Assembly: GCA_016197405.1 (NCBI GenBank)
Contig: JACPVR010000007.1
Coordinates: 248,001-312,000, forward strand
Reading direction: 5' to 3'
DNA length: 64,000 bases
DNA from: Mycobacterium sp.
Lineage (GTDB): Bacteria; Actinomycetota; Actinomycetes; Mycobacteriales; Mycobacteriaceae
Of the stretch, positions 17,105 to 24,847 are shown piece after piece (the stretch's first letter is position 1; the number at the start of each line of letters is the position of its first letter). The translations under genes and the position numbers were made by a program. Under the pieces are notes generated by a model. The model was not told where the DNA came from and ran no database searches. It saw only the letters and a list, made by a program, of their open reading frames with translations.

Positions 17105-17617
17105 TCAGGCCTCGGACAGTTCGCTGGTTCCCGAGAATGTCCCGTTGTGATAGACCAACGGACGCGGGGGGACCCCGGCGATGTCATCACAATGAATTCG
17201 GGTGACCCGGCCTATCACCAGGATGGAGTCCCCAGCGTCAATCAGTTGTTGTACTTGGGTTCTCAGCCACGTCGGCGATTCGGCCAATACAGGTTCACCG
17301 GTGTCCAGCGATGACCAGGAGTGTGGATCGGCGAACCGCAGCTGCGCAGTGCGGGAGAATCGGCGGGCGACCTCGAGTTGATGCTCACCGATGAGGTGCA
17401 CCACCACCGAGGCCGCCCGGCGCAGCGCGGCGATGCTCGACGAGGTCCTGGTGATGTTGAAGCTGACCAGCGGCGGATCCAGCGACAGGCTCACCAGGGA
17501 GGTCGCGGTGAACCCGACGGGGCCGGCGCCGGACATCAGCGTAATGACCGCGACACCAGCCGGGTGCCGCCGCAGAGCGGCCCGATACATCTCCCCGGAC
17601 ACCGTGGACAAGGTCAT
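17105..17617 (-). CDS. Flavin reductase (FMN-binding split barrel)
   Basis: A 170-residue protein of the HpaC/flavin reductase family. It has the typical order: MYRAALRRHPAGVAVIT, GPVGFTATSLVSLSLDPPLVSFNI, and a conserved phosphate-binding region with SSIAALRRA, ending in PLVYHNGTF. It would supply reduced FMN/FAD to a two-component flavin monooxygenase. It is the last gene of the minus-strand SnoaL-FadD operon, overlapping the LLM-like gene by four bases. Candidate oxygenase partners are the LLM-like protein next to it, the dehydrogenase-fold protein at 22540 and the LLM protein at 23784. Confidence 0.85.
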   Translation of the reverse strand: MTLSTVSGEMYRAALRRHPAGVAVITLMSGAGPVGFTATSLVSLSLDPPLVSFNITRTSSSIAALRRAASVVVHLIGEHQLEVARRFSRTAQLRFADPHSWSSLDTGEPVLAESPTWLRTQVQQLIDAGDSILVIGRVTRIHCDDIAGVPPRPLVYHNGTFSGTSELSEA

Positions 17618-18063
17618 GCCGATCGCACCTCGGAGACCGGGCTCGGCAGTTCACCCATGGTACGAAGAACTTCCATCGTGCGCTCGATGATGAGATCGGC
17701 GGTGCCGGGCAGCAGTGGTTGCAACAGTGCGCCGTCGGCGATCCCGAGGGCGTGAATATCGGCCAGCAACCCCGCCAAGCCGTCCGGCGTGCCCACGTAA
17801 CGCACGGTATCGCCCGGTGGGGCGAGGCCGGCGCCGGCCACCAGTGCCCGCGCGGTCGCGGCGGTGTCGGCGAGGACGACCTCGATGTCGGCCACGATGT
17901 CCACACCGGGGTGGTCGTCACGGAGAGCCGCCGCGCGATGAGCAAGTGCACGCAAGTCTGACCCGTGCACGCGCTCGAATTCACCGCCTGACCCCATCAA
18001 CGGCCGCTCATCGACGAGGATTCCGATTCGCGCGGGCTTCTTCAAAACGATGTCGTGATTCAT
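17614..18063 (-). CDS. Half-size LLM-like protein (C-terminal part of a flavin monooxygenase fold)
   Basis: A 149-residue protein resembling only the C-terminal part of bacterial luciferase-like (NtaA/DszA-type) monooxygenases: ADIEVVLADTAATARALVAG, then VRYVGTPDGLAGLLADIHALG, the region that closes the TIM barrel. The N-terminal half is absent, and the 63 bases upstream up to the aldehyde dehydrogenase stop cannot hold it. The start ATG is at 18063. It is either a truncated remnant kept in frame or a small partner subunit. Conservation of its overlap with the flavin reductase argues that it is expressed. Family assignment is moderate. Confidence 0.6.
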   Translation of the reverse strand: MNHDIVLKKPARIGILVDERPLMGSGGEFERVHGSDLRALAHRAAALRDDHPGVDIVADIEVVLADTAATARALVAGAGLAPPGDTVRYVGTPDGLAGLLADIHALGIADGALLQPLLPGTADLIIERTMEVLRTMGELPSPVSEVRSA

Positions 18064-18126
18064 CGTGCGGCCTTTCGACTCATCGGAGGGACCGGTGATG
18101 GCGGGAAATCGCAGGGGCGCTGTGGT

Positions 18127-19653
18127 TCACGCTGGAGGATCGATGACGATGGCGAAGGCCTTGTTCTCGATACCCCCGGAGCGGTCGATCGAGATGAACT
18201 TCTCCTCGACGTACTCGTCGATGGCGCCCGGTCCGCCTTCGCGGCCAAGGCCGCTCTCTTTGTAACCGCCGAACGGGTAGGCGGGATGGATCACATGCCA
18301 GTTGTTGATCCAGACCATGCCGGAGTCCAGCCGCCGTGCAACGTCGAGGGCTTGGTCTTGGCTGCCCCAGACACCTGCGGACAGACCGTAATTGGTGTCG
18401 TTGGCGATGGCGACCGCCTCATCGACGGAGTCGTACGTGAGCACCACCAGAACGGGTCCGAAGACCTCTTCGCGCGCGATGCGCATGTCGTTGGTGACGT
18501 CGACAAAGATGGTCGGCTCAATCCAGAAACCCTTGTCGAAGCCGGGTCCGGTAGGGCTGGAGCCGCCGAGCGCGATCCGGGCGCCCTCGGCCGTGGCGAT
18601 CTGGAAGTAGGCCAGGATGCGGTCGCGTTGCTCGGCCGAGATGATCGGGCCCACATGGGTGGTGGGTTGGAGCGGATCCCCGAGGCGCAGCGTCGCGGCA
18701 CGGGCCAGCAATTTGTCGACGATCTCGTCGCGCCGCCACGCAGGTATGAGCAGCCGGGTGCCGGCCTCGCAGGCCTCACCGTTGTTGGCCATGCAGGCGA
18801 ATATCGCACCGTCGACGGCCATGTCGATGTCGGCGTCGTCGAGGATGATGTTGGCGCCCTTGCCGCCGAGTTCCAGCGTGACGCGCCGGATGGAGTCCGC
18901 GGACTGGCGCAAGATGCTCTTGCCAACGGCAGTCGAACCGGTGAACGCGACCTTGCGAACCCCCGGGTGGCCGGACAGCCGCGCGCCGACCGGTTCACCG
19001 TCGCCGGTGACGACGTTGAGGACGCCGGGCGGCAGGCCGGCGGCTTCGAACTCTCGGGCCAGTTCCAGTGGCAGGAGCGGCGCGTGCTCGTCGGGTTTGA
19101 GGACCACGCAGTTGCCGGCAGCCAGGGCCGGGCCGATCTTCCAGACCGTGGTCAGCAGCGGAATGTTCCACGGCACGATCGCGGCCACCACTCCCAAAGG
19201 TTCGCGCACCACGATTCCTTCGGCCGCAACGGGTTCGATCGCCGGCCCGGAGGACTCCCACTCGTAGTCGGCCGCAAGGGCCGCCAGATATTGCAGCTGC
19301 GCGGCGGACAACCCTACGTGGAGCGCACCGGTGATGCGGATGGTCGCGCCGTTCTCGCGTGACTGCAGGGCGGCGAGTTCGTCGATTCGCCTCATCAGAT
19401 GCTCGGCGACAGTGTTGATCACGGCTGCGCGCTGCGCCGGCGGGGTGCGTCGCCAGGTGCCCTCGCGGAAAGCCGCCTCCGCGGCGGCCACCGCGGCGTC
19501 GACGTCAGCGACCCCACCTTTGGCGACCGTGGCCACGAGTTCCTCGGTGGCCGGGCTGCGGATCTCGTAGTGCTCATCGGTGTCGACCCACTTACCCCCG
19601 ATGTACAAGGTGTAATGCCCGGTATCGGTTGTTGTGCTCGCGGTCTGCGTCAT
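18127..19653 (-). CDS. Aldehyde dehydrogenase
   Basis: A 508-residue NAD(P)-dependent aldehyde dehydrogenase. The cofactor-binding segment AIVPWNIPLLTTVWKIGPALAAG, the general-base Glu in TLELGGKGAN and the catalytic Cys in NNGEACEAGTRLL are all in place. It oxidises an aldehyde to a carboxylic acid, which the adjacent acyl-CoA synthetase could then activate. It lies 22 bases downstream of that synthetase gene in the operon that starts with the SnoaL-like genes. The chain length of the substrate is unknown. Confidence 0.92.
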   Translation of the reverse strand: MTQTASTTTDTGHYTLYIGGKWVDTDEHYEIRSPATEELVATVAKGGVADVDAAVAAAEAAFREGTWRRTPPAQRAAVINTVAEHLMRRIDELAALQSRENGATIRITGALHVGLSAAQLQYLAALAADYEWESSGPAIEPVAAEGIVVREPLGVVAAIVPWNIPLLTTVWKIGPALAAGNCVVLKPDEHAPLLPLELAREFEAAGLPPGVLNVVTGDGEPVGARLSGHPGVRKVAFTGSTAVGKSILRQSADSIRRVTLELGGKGANIILDDADIDMAVDGAIFACMANNGEACEAGTRLLIPAWRRDEIVDKLLARAATLRLGDPLQPTTHVGPIISAEQRDRILAYFQIATAEGARIALGGSSPTGPGFDKGFWIEPTIFVDVTNDMRIAREEVFGPVLVVLTYDSVDEAVAIANDTNYGLSAGVWGSQDQALDVARRLDSGMVWINNWHVIHPAYPFGGYKESGLGREGGPGAIDEYVEEKFISIDRSGGIENKAFAIVIDPPA

Positions 19654-19675
19654 AGCTGTCTCTTCTCATCCTTCG

Positions 19676-21280
19676 TCAACCGACTTGTCGTGATTGGTTC
19701 TGCCAGTAGGGTTTACGGATCACCTTCTTGTCAACCTTGCCTGCCGGGTTCAACGGCAGCGCATCGGTGAACAGGATCTGCTTCGGTGCGCTGACGGCGC
19801 CCAGTGTCGTCTTGACGTGGCGCATCAACTCAGTTTCGAGCTCTGGACCGGTCAGTTCACCTGGTCTGGCGACCACGAGCGCCAGCACAGCTTCACCCCA
19901 CTTCTCGTGCGGTATGCCGATGACCGCAGCCTGGGCGACGGCAGTGTGGCTGCACAGCGCATCCTCGACTTGGCGGGGGAAGACGTTGAAACCCCCGCTG
20001 ACGACCATGTCCCTCTTACGGTCGACGAGGTACAGATAGCCGTCCTCGCCGAGGCGGCCGACGTCACCGGTGTGTACCCAGCCTCCCCGTAGTGTCTCGA
20101 CGTCACGCGCCGGATCGAGGTAACCCAGCATCTGGCCGAGTTGGCGGGAGCAGATTTCACCGACCTGACCCACCGGCAGCACGGAGTCGGCATCGTCTTG
20201 GATACTGACCTCGACGCCGAACATCGGCCGGCCGGCCGAAGCCAGCCGTGCGACCCAATCCTGCTGTGATTCGCCGTCTTCGGCGCGGTGTTCATGTTTG
20301 CCCAAGTACGACACGTAGCCCTGTTCGGTGCCGGCATAGGCCTGAACGAAGATCGGCCCGAAGACTTCCAGAGCCTGGCGGAGCCGTTCGGGGGCCATCG
20401 GGGATCCGGCGTAGATAACCGTTTGCAGACTGCTGATGTCGAAGTCGGCGCGGCGGTGATCGTCAAGCAGCAGATAGATGATCGTGGGGACCACAGCGGT
20501 CGCGCTGACCTGATAACGCTCGATGCTCGTCAACAGCGTCTCGACATCCAGACCCGGCAGCATGACGTTGGTGCCGCCGCGGACAAAGGTGGGCATGACG
20601 AAGATCTGCGAGAAATGGGTCAACGGCGCACCGTGTGCGAATACCTCGCCGCGGCGGATGTCACCGATCTCCAAACCGGCCGAGATGCTGTAGTAGCTCC
20701 ACGTGAAATGCGAATTCACAACACCTTTGGGCTCGCCGGTGCTGCCGGAGGTGAACAACACGTAGGCCTCGTCGTGCTCGTCGATGTCGACGACGGGCCG
20801 GGTATCGGCGGCCGCCTGCACGACGGTCTCGAAATCGAATGCCTCGACGGCGGAGGCATCGGCGGCACCGACTCGGATGATGTTCTGCAGCTTGGGCAGA
20901 TCGTTGCGAATAGCGGCCACGGCCCCTTCGAACTTGGCGTGGTAGATCAGCGTCGTGGCATCGGTCAGCGCCAGGTTGGTACGGAAGCCGTCGGCGGCGG
21001 CGCGGGTCGGCATCTGTACCAGGACAGCTCCGGCGGCCCAAACGGCCTGCTGGATCGGGATGAACTCCAGACAGTTGGGCATCAGCAGCCCGACCCGGTC
21101 ACCTTTCTGCACCCCGGCGCCCAGGAGCGCGTTGGCAATGCGGTTGCGCCAAGCGATCAACTCGCGGTAGGTGATGCTGCGGTCGCCGTCGACGATTGCG
21201 GTCTGGTTGGCGTAGTAGGTGGCAGCCCGGTCGAGGACGTCGGGCAGCACACCCCACATGCCGGCGTTGGGATGTCTCAC
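19676..21280 (-). CDS. Acyl-CoA synthetase (FadD-type, class I adenylate-forming)
   Basis: A 534-residue ANL enzyme. The P-loop-like A3 motif FTSGSTGEPKGVV lies at residues 176-188, the adenine-binding YAGTEQGYVS follows, then GWVHTGDVGRLGEDGYLYL and the C-terminal catalytic Lys in PAGKVDKKVI. It activates a carboxylic acid to its CoA thioester with ATP through an acyl-adenylate. The start is a GTG. It follows two SnoaL-like genes and precedes the aldehyde dehydrogenase in one operon. In context it probably loads an acid derived from the imported substrate onto CoA; identity of the acid is not visible. Confidence 0.9.
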   Translation of the reverse strand: MRHPNAGMWGVLPDVLDRAATYYANQTAIVDGDRSITYRELIAWRNRIANALLGAGVQKGDRVGLLMPNCLEFIPIQQAVWAAGAVLVQMPTRAAADGFRTNLALTDATTLIYHAKFEGAVAAIRNDLPKLQNIIRVGAADASAVEAFDFETVVQAAADTRPVVDIDEHDEAYVLFTSGSTGEPKGVVNSHFTWSYYSISAGLEIGDIRRGEVFAHGAPLTHFSQIFVMPTFVRGGTNVMLPGLDVETLLTSIERYQVSATAVVPTIIYLLLDDHRRADFDISSLQTVIYAGSPMAPERLRQALEVFGPIFVQAYAGTEQGYVSYLGKHEHRAEDGESQQDWVARLASAGRPMFGVEVSIQDDADSVLPVGQVGEICSRQLGQMLGYLDPARDVETLRGGWVHTGDVGRLGEDGYLYLVDRKRDMVVSGGFNVFPRQVEDALCSHTAVAQAAVIGIPHEKWGEAVLALVVARPGELTGPELETELMRHVKTTLGAVSAPKQILFTDALPLNPAGKVDKKVIRKPYWQNQSRQVG

Positions 21281-21299
21281 GGTCGGGGATGTTCCTTGT

Positions 21300-21812
21300 C
21301 TAAGGTGCCAGTGCGGCGGGGTCGAACCCCTCTACCCAGTACTCCGGTGTGATGATCGGCAGACCGAGTTCCTGCAGGACGGGGGTGTCGTTCCAGTAAG
21401 TTGTCTCCCGCGCGATGCGTCCGTCAGAATCCAGCTGATGCCATGTGATTCCGCAGGTTGCGAGAGTCCGGCCGCCGGTGGGGACGCCGCGGAAGGTGGT
21501 CAGACCTTTGCCGGTCCAGTCCCACAGGATCACCACAGCCGGGTTGCCGTTTACCCCGGCCAACTGAAATGCCTCGGTGGCGGTAAACGTGTGGAGGCCG
21601 ACACCGTTGCCGGCCTCGGTATTTGCGAACGGGGCGAGTCGGGGCTCGAGTTCGGTCTTGGTGATCGCGGTGTCGATCATGTGGTCGGAGTCGGCATGGT
21701 CGTCGTAGACCAGGTCGTCGGCGTAGAGGGCGACCGCAGCGGCTGTGTCTGCGGTCAGGGCATTGGCCCAGCGGTTGGCGTGCTCAGTGGCCAGGGCGGT
21801 GTCGAGACTCAT
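21300..21812 (-). CDS. SnoaL-like protein (NTF2 fold)
   Basis: A 170-residue protein with the NTF2/SnoaL pattern: an N-terminal helix followed by AAAVALYADDLVYDDHAD, a middle section with GNPAVVILWDWTGKGLTTFRG and the closing GRIARETTYWND. Such small cone-shaped domains act as cyclases, isomerases, hydroxylases or lyases for polyketides, steroids and terpenes. The gene is second in the operon, 24 bases after a paralogue, and 20 bases before the acyl-CoA synthetase. Having two different SnoaL proteins together suggests a heterodimer or two sequential isomerisation or hydration steps (inference). Confidence 0.8.
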   Translation of the reverse strand: MSLDTALATEHANRWANALTADTAAAVALYADDLVYDDHADSDHMIDTAITKTELEPRLAPFANTEAGNGVGLHTFTATEAFQLAGVNGNPAVVILWDWTGKGLTTFRGVPTGGRTLATCGITWHQLDSDGRIARETTYWNDTPVLQELGLPIITPEYWVEGFDPAALAP

Positions 21813-21835
21813 GGATTGTCCTTGTGGTGTTTGGT

Positions 21836-22288
21836 TCAGACCAGGGCCGGCGCGTGGGCGACGGCGGTGGGATCAATGGGCAGACCGAGGTCGCGGACGG
21901 CGGTTGCGACGTCCCAGAAGCTCGCCTCCCGCCTTATGCGGCCGTCGGCGTCGTAGATGTGGAAGGTGATACCGCGGGCACCGGGGACCTTGCCCTTGGT
22001 GGGCACGCCGACGAAGGCTCCGGCGGTGGGAGCCTGCCAGGTCCACCGGTAGATAGCGGCATTCTCGTCGCCCACGACCTCGTCGATGCGGAAGTTGTTG
22101 ATGCCGATGCCATTTTCGGTGTCCTTGTTCGCGTACGGTGCGAACACCCGCAGCAGTTCTTCGCGGTCGGTGATTGACTGACCGAGGATCGGGTCCTCGA
22201 ACAGAAAATCGTCGGCGTAGAGCGCGACGACCGCTTCGGCGCTCTCCCGGAAGGCTTTCAGCCATTTGACGGCGAACGTGTGGCTCAT
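21836..22288 (-). CDS. SnoaL-like protein (NTF2 fold), first gene of the operon
   Basis: A protein of about 150 residues, homologous in pattern to the next gene: ESAEAVVALYADDFLFEDPI, AAIYRWTWQAPTAGAFVGVP and GRIRREASFWDVATAV. The frame continues nine codons further upstream, but the ATG at 22288 aligns with the paralogue start and follows a GGAGA-like sequence. It leads the SnoaL-SnoaL-FadD-aldehyde dehydrogenase-LLM-flavin reductase operon. Its promoter region carries copy A of the shared element. Enzymatic role is unknown beyond the family's usual isomerase/cyclase/hydratase chemistry. Confidence 0.8.
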   Translation of the reverse strand: MSHTFAVKWLKAFRESAEAVVALYADDFLFEDPILGQSITDREELLRVFAPYANKDTENGIGINNFRIDEVVGDENAAIYRWTWQAPTAGAFVGVPTKGKVPGARGITFHIYDADGRIRREASFWDVATAVRDLGLPIDPTAVAHAPALV

Positions 22289-22337
22289 GGACGAATCTCC
22301 TCGTTGGTGATGCACGACACCTCGACGCTATGCAGCA

Positions 22338-22391
22338 CGCTGGCGAGGAGCGCCTACCGACGGGAGGAAACCGACCGTCCCATGGGGGGAG
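22338..22391 (-). promoter_or_regulatory. Shared promoter element, copy A (SnoaL-FadD operon)
   Basis: Read toward the SnoaL operon this is CTCCCCCC, 17 bases, CTCCCG, then a stretch ending in CTCGCCAGC. On the plus strand the core is CGGGAG (22361-22366), 17 bases, GGGGGGAG (22384-22391). Copy B has exactly the same core arrangement, and the spacers share ACCGA at the same position. CTCCCG lies 73-78 bases before the SnoaL start. Confidence 0.6.
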
Positions 22392-22437
22392 GAGTTGCCT
22401 ACGTTGCGGCAATGGCACCGTTGTGAGCTGGCCCGAT

Positions 22438-22490
22438 ATCCCCCGATGTTGGACCGACTTACCCCCAGTGAGGGGTGTGCTCGGCATTGC
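22438..22490 (+). promoter_or_regulatory. Shared promoter element, copy D (acyl-CoA-dehydrogenase-like gene)
   Basis: A C5 tract at 22440-22444 is followed by exactly 17 bases and a second C5 at 22462-22466, then AGTGAGGGGTGTGCTCGGCA. The last part matches copy E upstream of the carboxylase operon (CCCCAGT, GGTGT, CTCGGCA). CCCCCAGTGAGGGG is itself an imperfect dyad. It lies 78 bases before the ATG at 22540, facing copy A in the same divergent intergenic region. Confidence 0.6.
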
Positions 22491-22539
22491 TGTTCGACAG
22501 CATCGGATATCGACCACAGCACCATCCGAGGGAGTGACC

Positions 22540-23787
22540 ATGCTGGAACAGGATCTGACGGACGACGATTTCGCACCGTATTTCGCCAAGGCCCAGGAGG
22601 TCTCGCAGTTCTTCCGCGAGATCGGCCCGAAGTACGACCGGGAAAATACCTTTGCCTACCCGTCCATCGAGGTGTTCAAGAAGTCCGGGCTGGGTGCGCT
22701 GCCGGTGCCCAGGGCGTTCGGCGGGCCGGGTGCAAACATCCTGCAGGTGTCGAAAGTCGTGTCCGAACTCTCCAAGGGAGACTCGGCGATCACGCTGGCC
22801 TACAACATGCACTACATCATGGTGGGCATCGCCGGGAATCTGATGACCGAGGAACAGAACAAGTACTGGCTGGGCCGCGTCGCCGACGGTGAGCTGATGT
22901 TCGGCCCCTTCTCCGAGCAGCGCGCCGGTTTCTCGGGTCTTGCCGACATGCAGGCCGTCCCGCAGCCCGGCGGCGGGTGGCGGCTCTACGGCAAGAAAAC
23001 CTGGGGCACGTTGTGCGAGGCGGCCGACATCATCACCACCAATGCCACCGAGACCGATGCCGACGGCAACCTGCCGGACACCTTCGACGGCCGGGTGGCC
23101 GCCGAGAAACTGTTCATCGGTGATTTCACCGTCGACGAAAACGGCGTAGGTGACGGCATCCGCATCGAGAAAACCTGGAACGCCCTGGGCATGCACGCCA
23201 CCGGAACGCAGACCATCGTGTTCGACGGCTACTTCGTCCCCGAGGACGGCTTCGTATCACCGTGGCGGGCGGGCGCGTTCGGTGTACTCGAGTGGGCCTC
23301 GCTGATGTTCGCCAGCATCTACCTCGGCATGCAGCAGCGCATCCTGGAAGAGGCCACCAGGACACTGTCCAAGAAGCACCTCGGTGCCACGTTCGGTGCG
23401 ATCGTCGCCGCCGACACCGAGGTCAAGAACGTCGGGCACATCATCGACGGAATCGGCGACATGGCCTCCCGACTGGAATGCTCGCGACGGGTGCTCTACC
23501 AGACCTGCCAGGATCTGATCGACGGCAGGGACAAGCTGTGGGCGCCCGAACTGCGGTTTCCCTATCTCGGGCTAGCCAAGACATTCATTGCCGATAACGT
23601 GATGTACATGTCGCGCAAAGCCATGAGCATGGTTGGCGGATCGTCGTTTCGACAGGGCGCAATCTTCGAGCGCCTCTACCGCGATTCGGCGGCGTCTATG
23701 TTCCAGCCGCTCAACGCCGACCAGACCCAGACCTACATCGGGCAATTCCTTCTGGAGACCGCTGCCGCAGAGAGTGCGAAAGTCTAA
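22540..23787 (+). CDS. Acyl-CoA dehydrogenase-fold flavoprotein, possibly a flavin monooxygenase
   Basis: A 415-residue protein of the acyl-CoA dehydrogenase fold: an N-terminal helical domain (EVSQFFREIGPKYDRE, DSAITLAYNMHY), a central beta domain (LYGKKTWGTLCEAADIITT) and a C-terminal helical bundle. Near the C-terminus, where standard members carry a YEGT-like catalytic-Glu loop, it reads RDSAASMFQPLNADQTQ, so that motif is missing. That is seen in the related group-D monooxygenases such as DszC, so it may be an oxygenase served by the flavin reductase at 17105 rather than a dehydrogenase. The ATG follows GGAG at 22531. It is divergent from the SnoaL operon. Confidence 0.75.
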   Translation: MLEQDLTDDDFAPYFAKAQEVSQFFREIGPKYDRENTFAYPSIEVFKKSGLGALPVPRAFGGPGANILQVSKVVSELSKGDSAITLAYNMHYIMVGIAGNLMTEEQNKYWLGRVADGELMFGPFSEQRAGFSGLADMQAVPQPGGGWRLYGKKTWGTLCEAADIITTNATETDADGNLPDTFDGRVAAEKLFIGDFTVDENGVGDGIRIEKTWNALGMHATGTQTIVFDGYFVPEDGFVSPWRAGAFGVLEWASLMFASIYLGMQQRILEEATRTLSKKHLGATFGAIVAADTEVKNVGHIIDGIGDMASRLECSRRVLYQTCQDLIDGRDKLWAPELRFPYLGLAKTFIADNVMYMSRKAMSMVGGSSFRQGAIFERLYRDSAASMFQPLNADQTQTYIGQFLLETAAAESAKV

Positions 23788-24824
23788 CGACTCGCGCCTT
23801 TGATCCCCTCGACGATGGTCGCCCTAGTGGCATCGTCGAGGGGATAGGGCGTATAGAGGGTGAAACGGTCGACCAACTCGCCGAAGCGGCGGACAATCCG
23901 CGCGCCCACCTGATCGGGCTCACCAACGACGGCGAAAGCGCCGAGGATCTCATCGGTGACCAGCCCGCTCATCGCCGACCACTGACCGGCCTTGGACAGT
24001 CTGTGCAGTTCGGTGTGCAGATCACCCCAGCCGTGCTGGTCCAGAACACCCCGATAGGCCGGCGTGGCGCCATAGAATGCGATCTGGCGTCGAACCTGTT
24101 CCCGCGCAACAGCCAGGCCGGCTTCGGTACCCGCGGTTACTACCAGACCCGGATACGAAACCGTGAACTGTGCACGGTTGCGTCCGGATTCGGACAGCCC
24201 TTTGTCGATGATCGGCAGCGTGACTTCACGCAGATACCGTGCGGTGGTGAACCCGTGCACCAGCAGGCCGTCAGCGACCTCGGCGGCCACGCTGGTCATA
24301 TTGGGACCGACAGCTGCTACCACCACCTTCGGTGGGCCGAGGCCGCTGGGCTTGGGTGTGAACATCGGCGTCATCAGCGTGTGGCGGTAGTACTCGCCAA
24401 CGAAGTCGAGTTTTTCGCCGGTTTCCCAACAGTGCCAGATCCTTTGCAGGGCAAGGATATATTCACGCATTCGGGCCGCAGGTGGCGACCATTGCATGCC
24501 GAATCGGCGCTCGATGTGCGGCTTTACCTGCGAACCCAGGCCGAGGGTGAAGCGCCCTTGGCTGTAGGTATTGAGGTCATTGGCGGCCGCCGCCGTGGTC
24601 ATCGGGCTGCGGGCGAAGGCCACCGCGACCGCGGTGCCGATCTGCAAACGCGCGGACCTGTCGGCGGCGAGCATGAGCGGAAGGAACGGGTCGCGGCTGA
24701 CCTCGGTGGACCAGACGCCGTCGAAGCCAAGTCGATCGGCGTCGGCCACCTGCTGGGTGAGTACCTTCAGATCCGCGCCATCGGTGCCGTCGATCGACCC
24801 ACCGATATTGACGTCAACATGCAC
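23784..24824 (-). CDS. LLM class F420-dependent oxidoreductase (TIGR03617-like)
   Basis: A 346-residue bacterial-luciferase-like TIM-barrel protein: GFDGVWSTEVSRDPFLPLMLAA near residue 33, TAVAVAFARSPMTTA, then QGRFTLGLGSQVKPHIERRF, the pattern of F420-dependent oxidoreductases in mycobacteria. It probably oxidises or reduces an alcohol, aldehyde or enone with F420, although FMN use cannot be ruled out. It is downstream of the polytopic membrane protein gene with a 23-base gap, in the operon read from copy B. Its stop overlaps that of the convergent dehydrogenase-like gene, and the final codons form the inverted repeat at 23803-23845. Confidence 0.85.
   Translation of the reverse strand: MHVDVNIGGSIDGTDGADLKVLTQQVADADRLGFDGVWSTEVSRDPFLPLMLAADRSARLQIGTAVAVAFARSPMTTAAAANDLNTYSQGRFTLGLGSQVKPHIERRFGMQWSPPAARMREYILALQRIWHCWETGEKLDFVGEYYRHTLMTPMFTPKPSGLGPPKVVVAAVGPNMTSVAAEVADGLLVHGFTTARYLREVTLPIIDKGLSESGRNRAQFTVSYPGLVVTAGTEAGLAVAREQVRRQIAFYGATPAYRGVLDQHGWGDLHTELHRLSKAGQWSAMSGLVTDEILGAFAVVGEPDQVGARIVRRFGELVDRFTLYTPYPLDDATRATIVEGIKGASR
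23803..23845 (+). terminator. Perfect 15-base inverted repeat between convergent genes, terminator candidate
   Basis: ATCCCCTCGACGATG at 23803-23817 is repeated exactly in reverse complement at 23831-23845, with a 13-base loop. It begins 15 bases after the stop of the dehydrogenase-like gene, so it can terminate that transcript. No U-tract follows, as is usual for mycobacterial hairpin terminators. It lies inside the last 20 or so codons of the convergent LLM gene, which is unusual. Confidence 0.6.
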
Positions 24825-24847
24825 ACCGAGATCCTCTCCCTGTTGGG

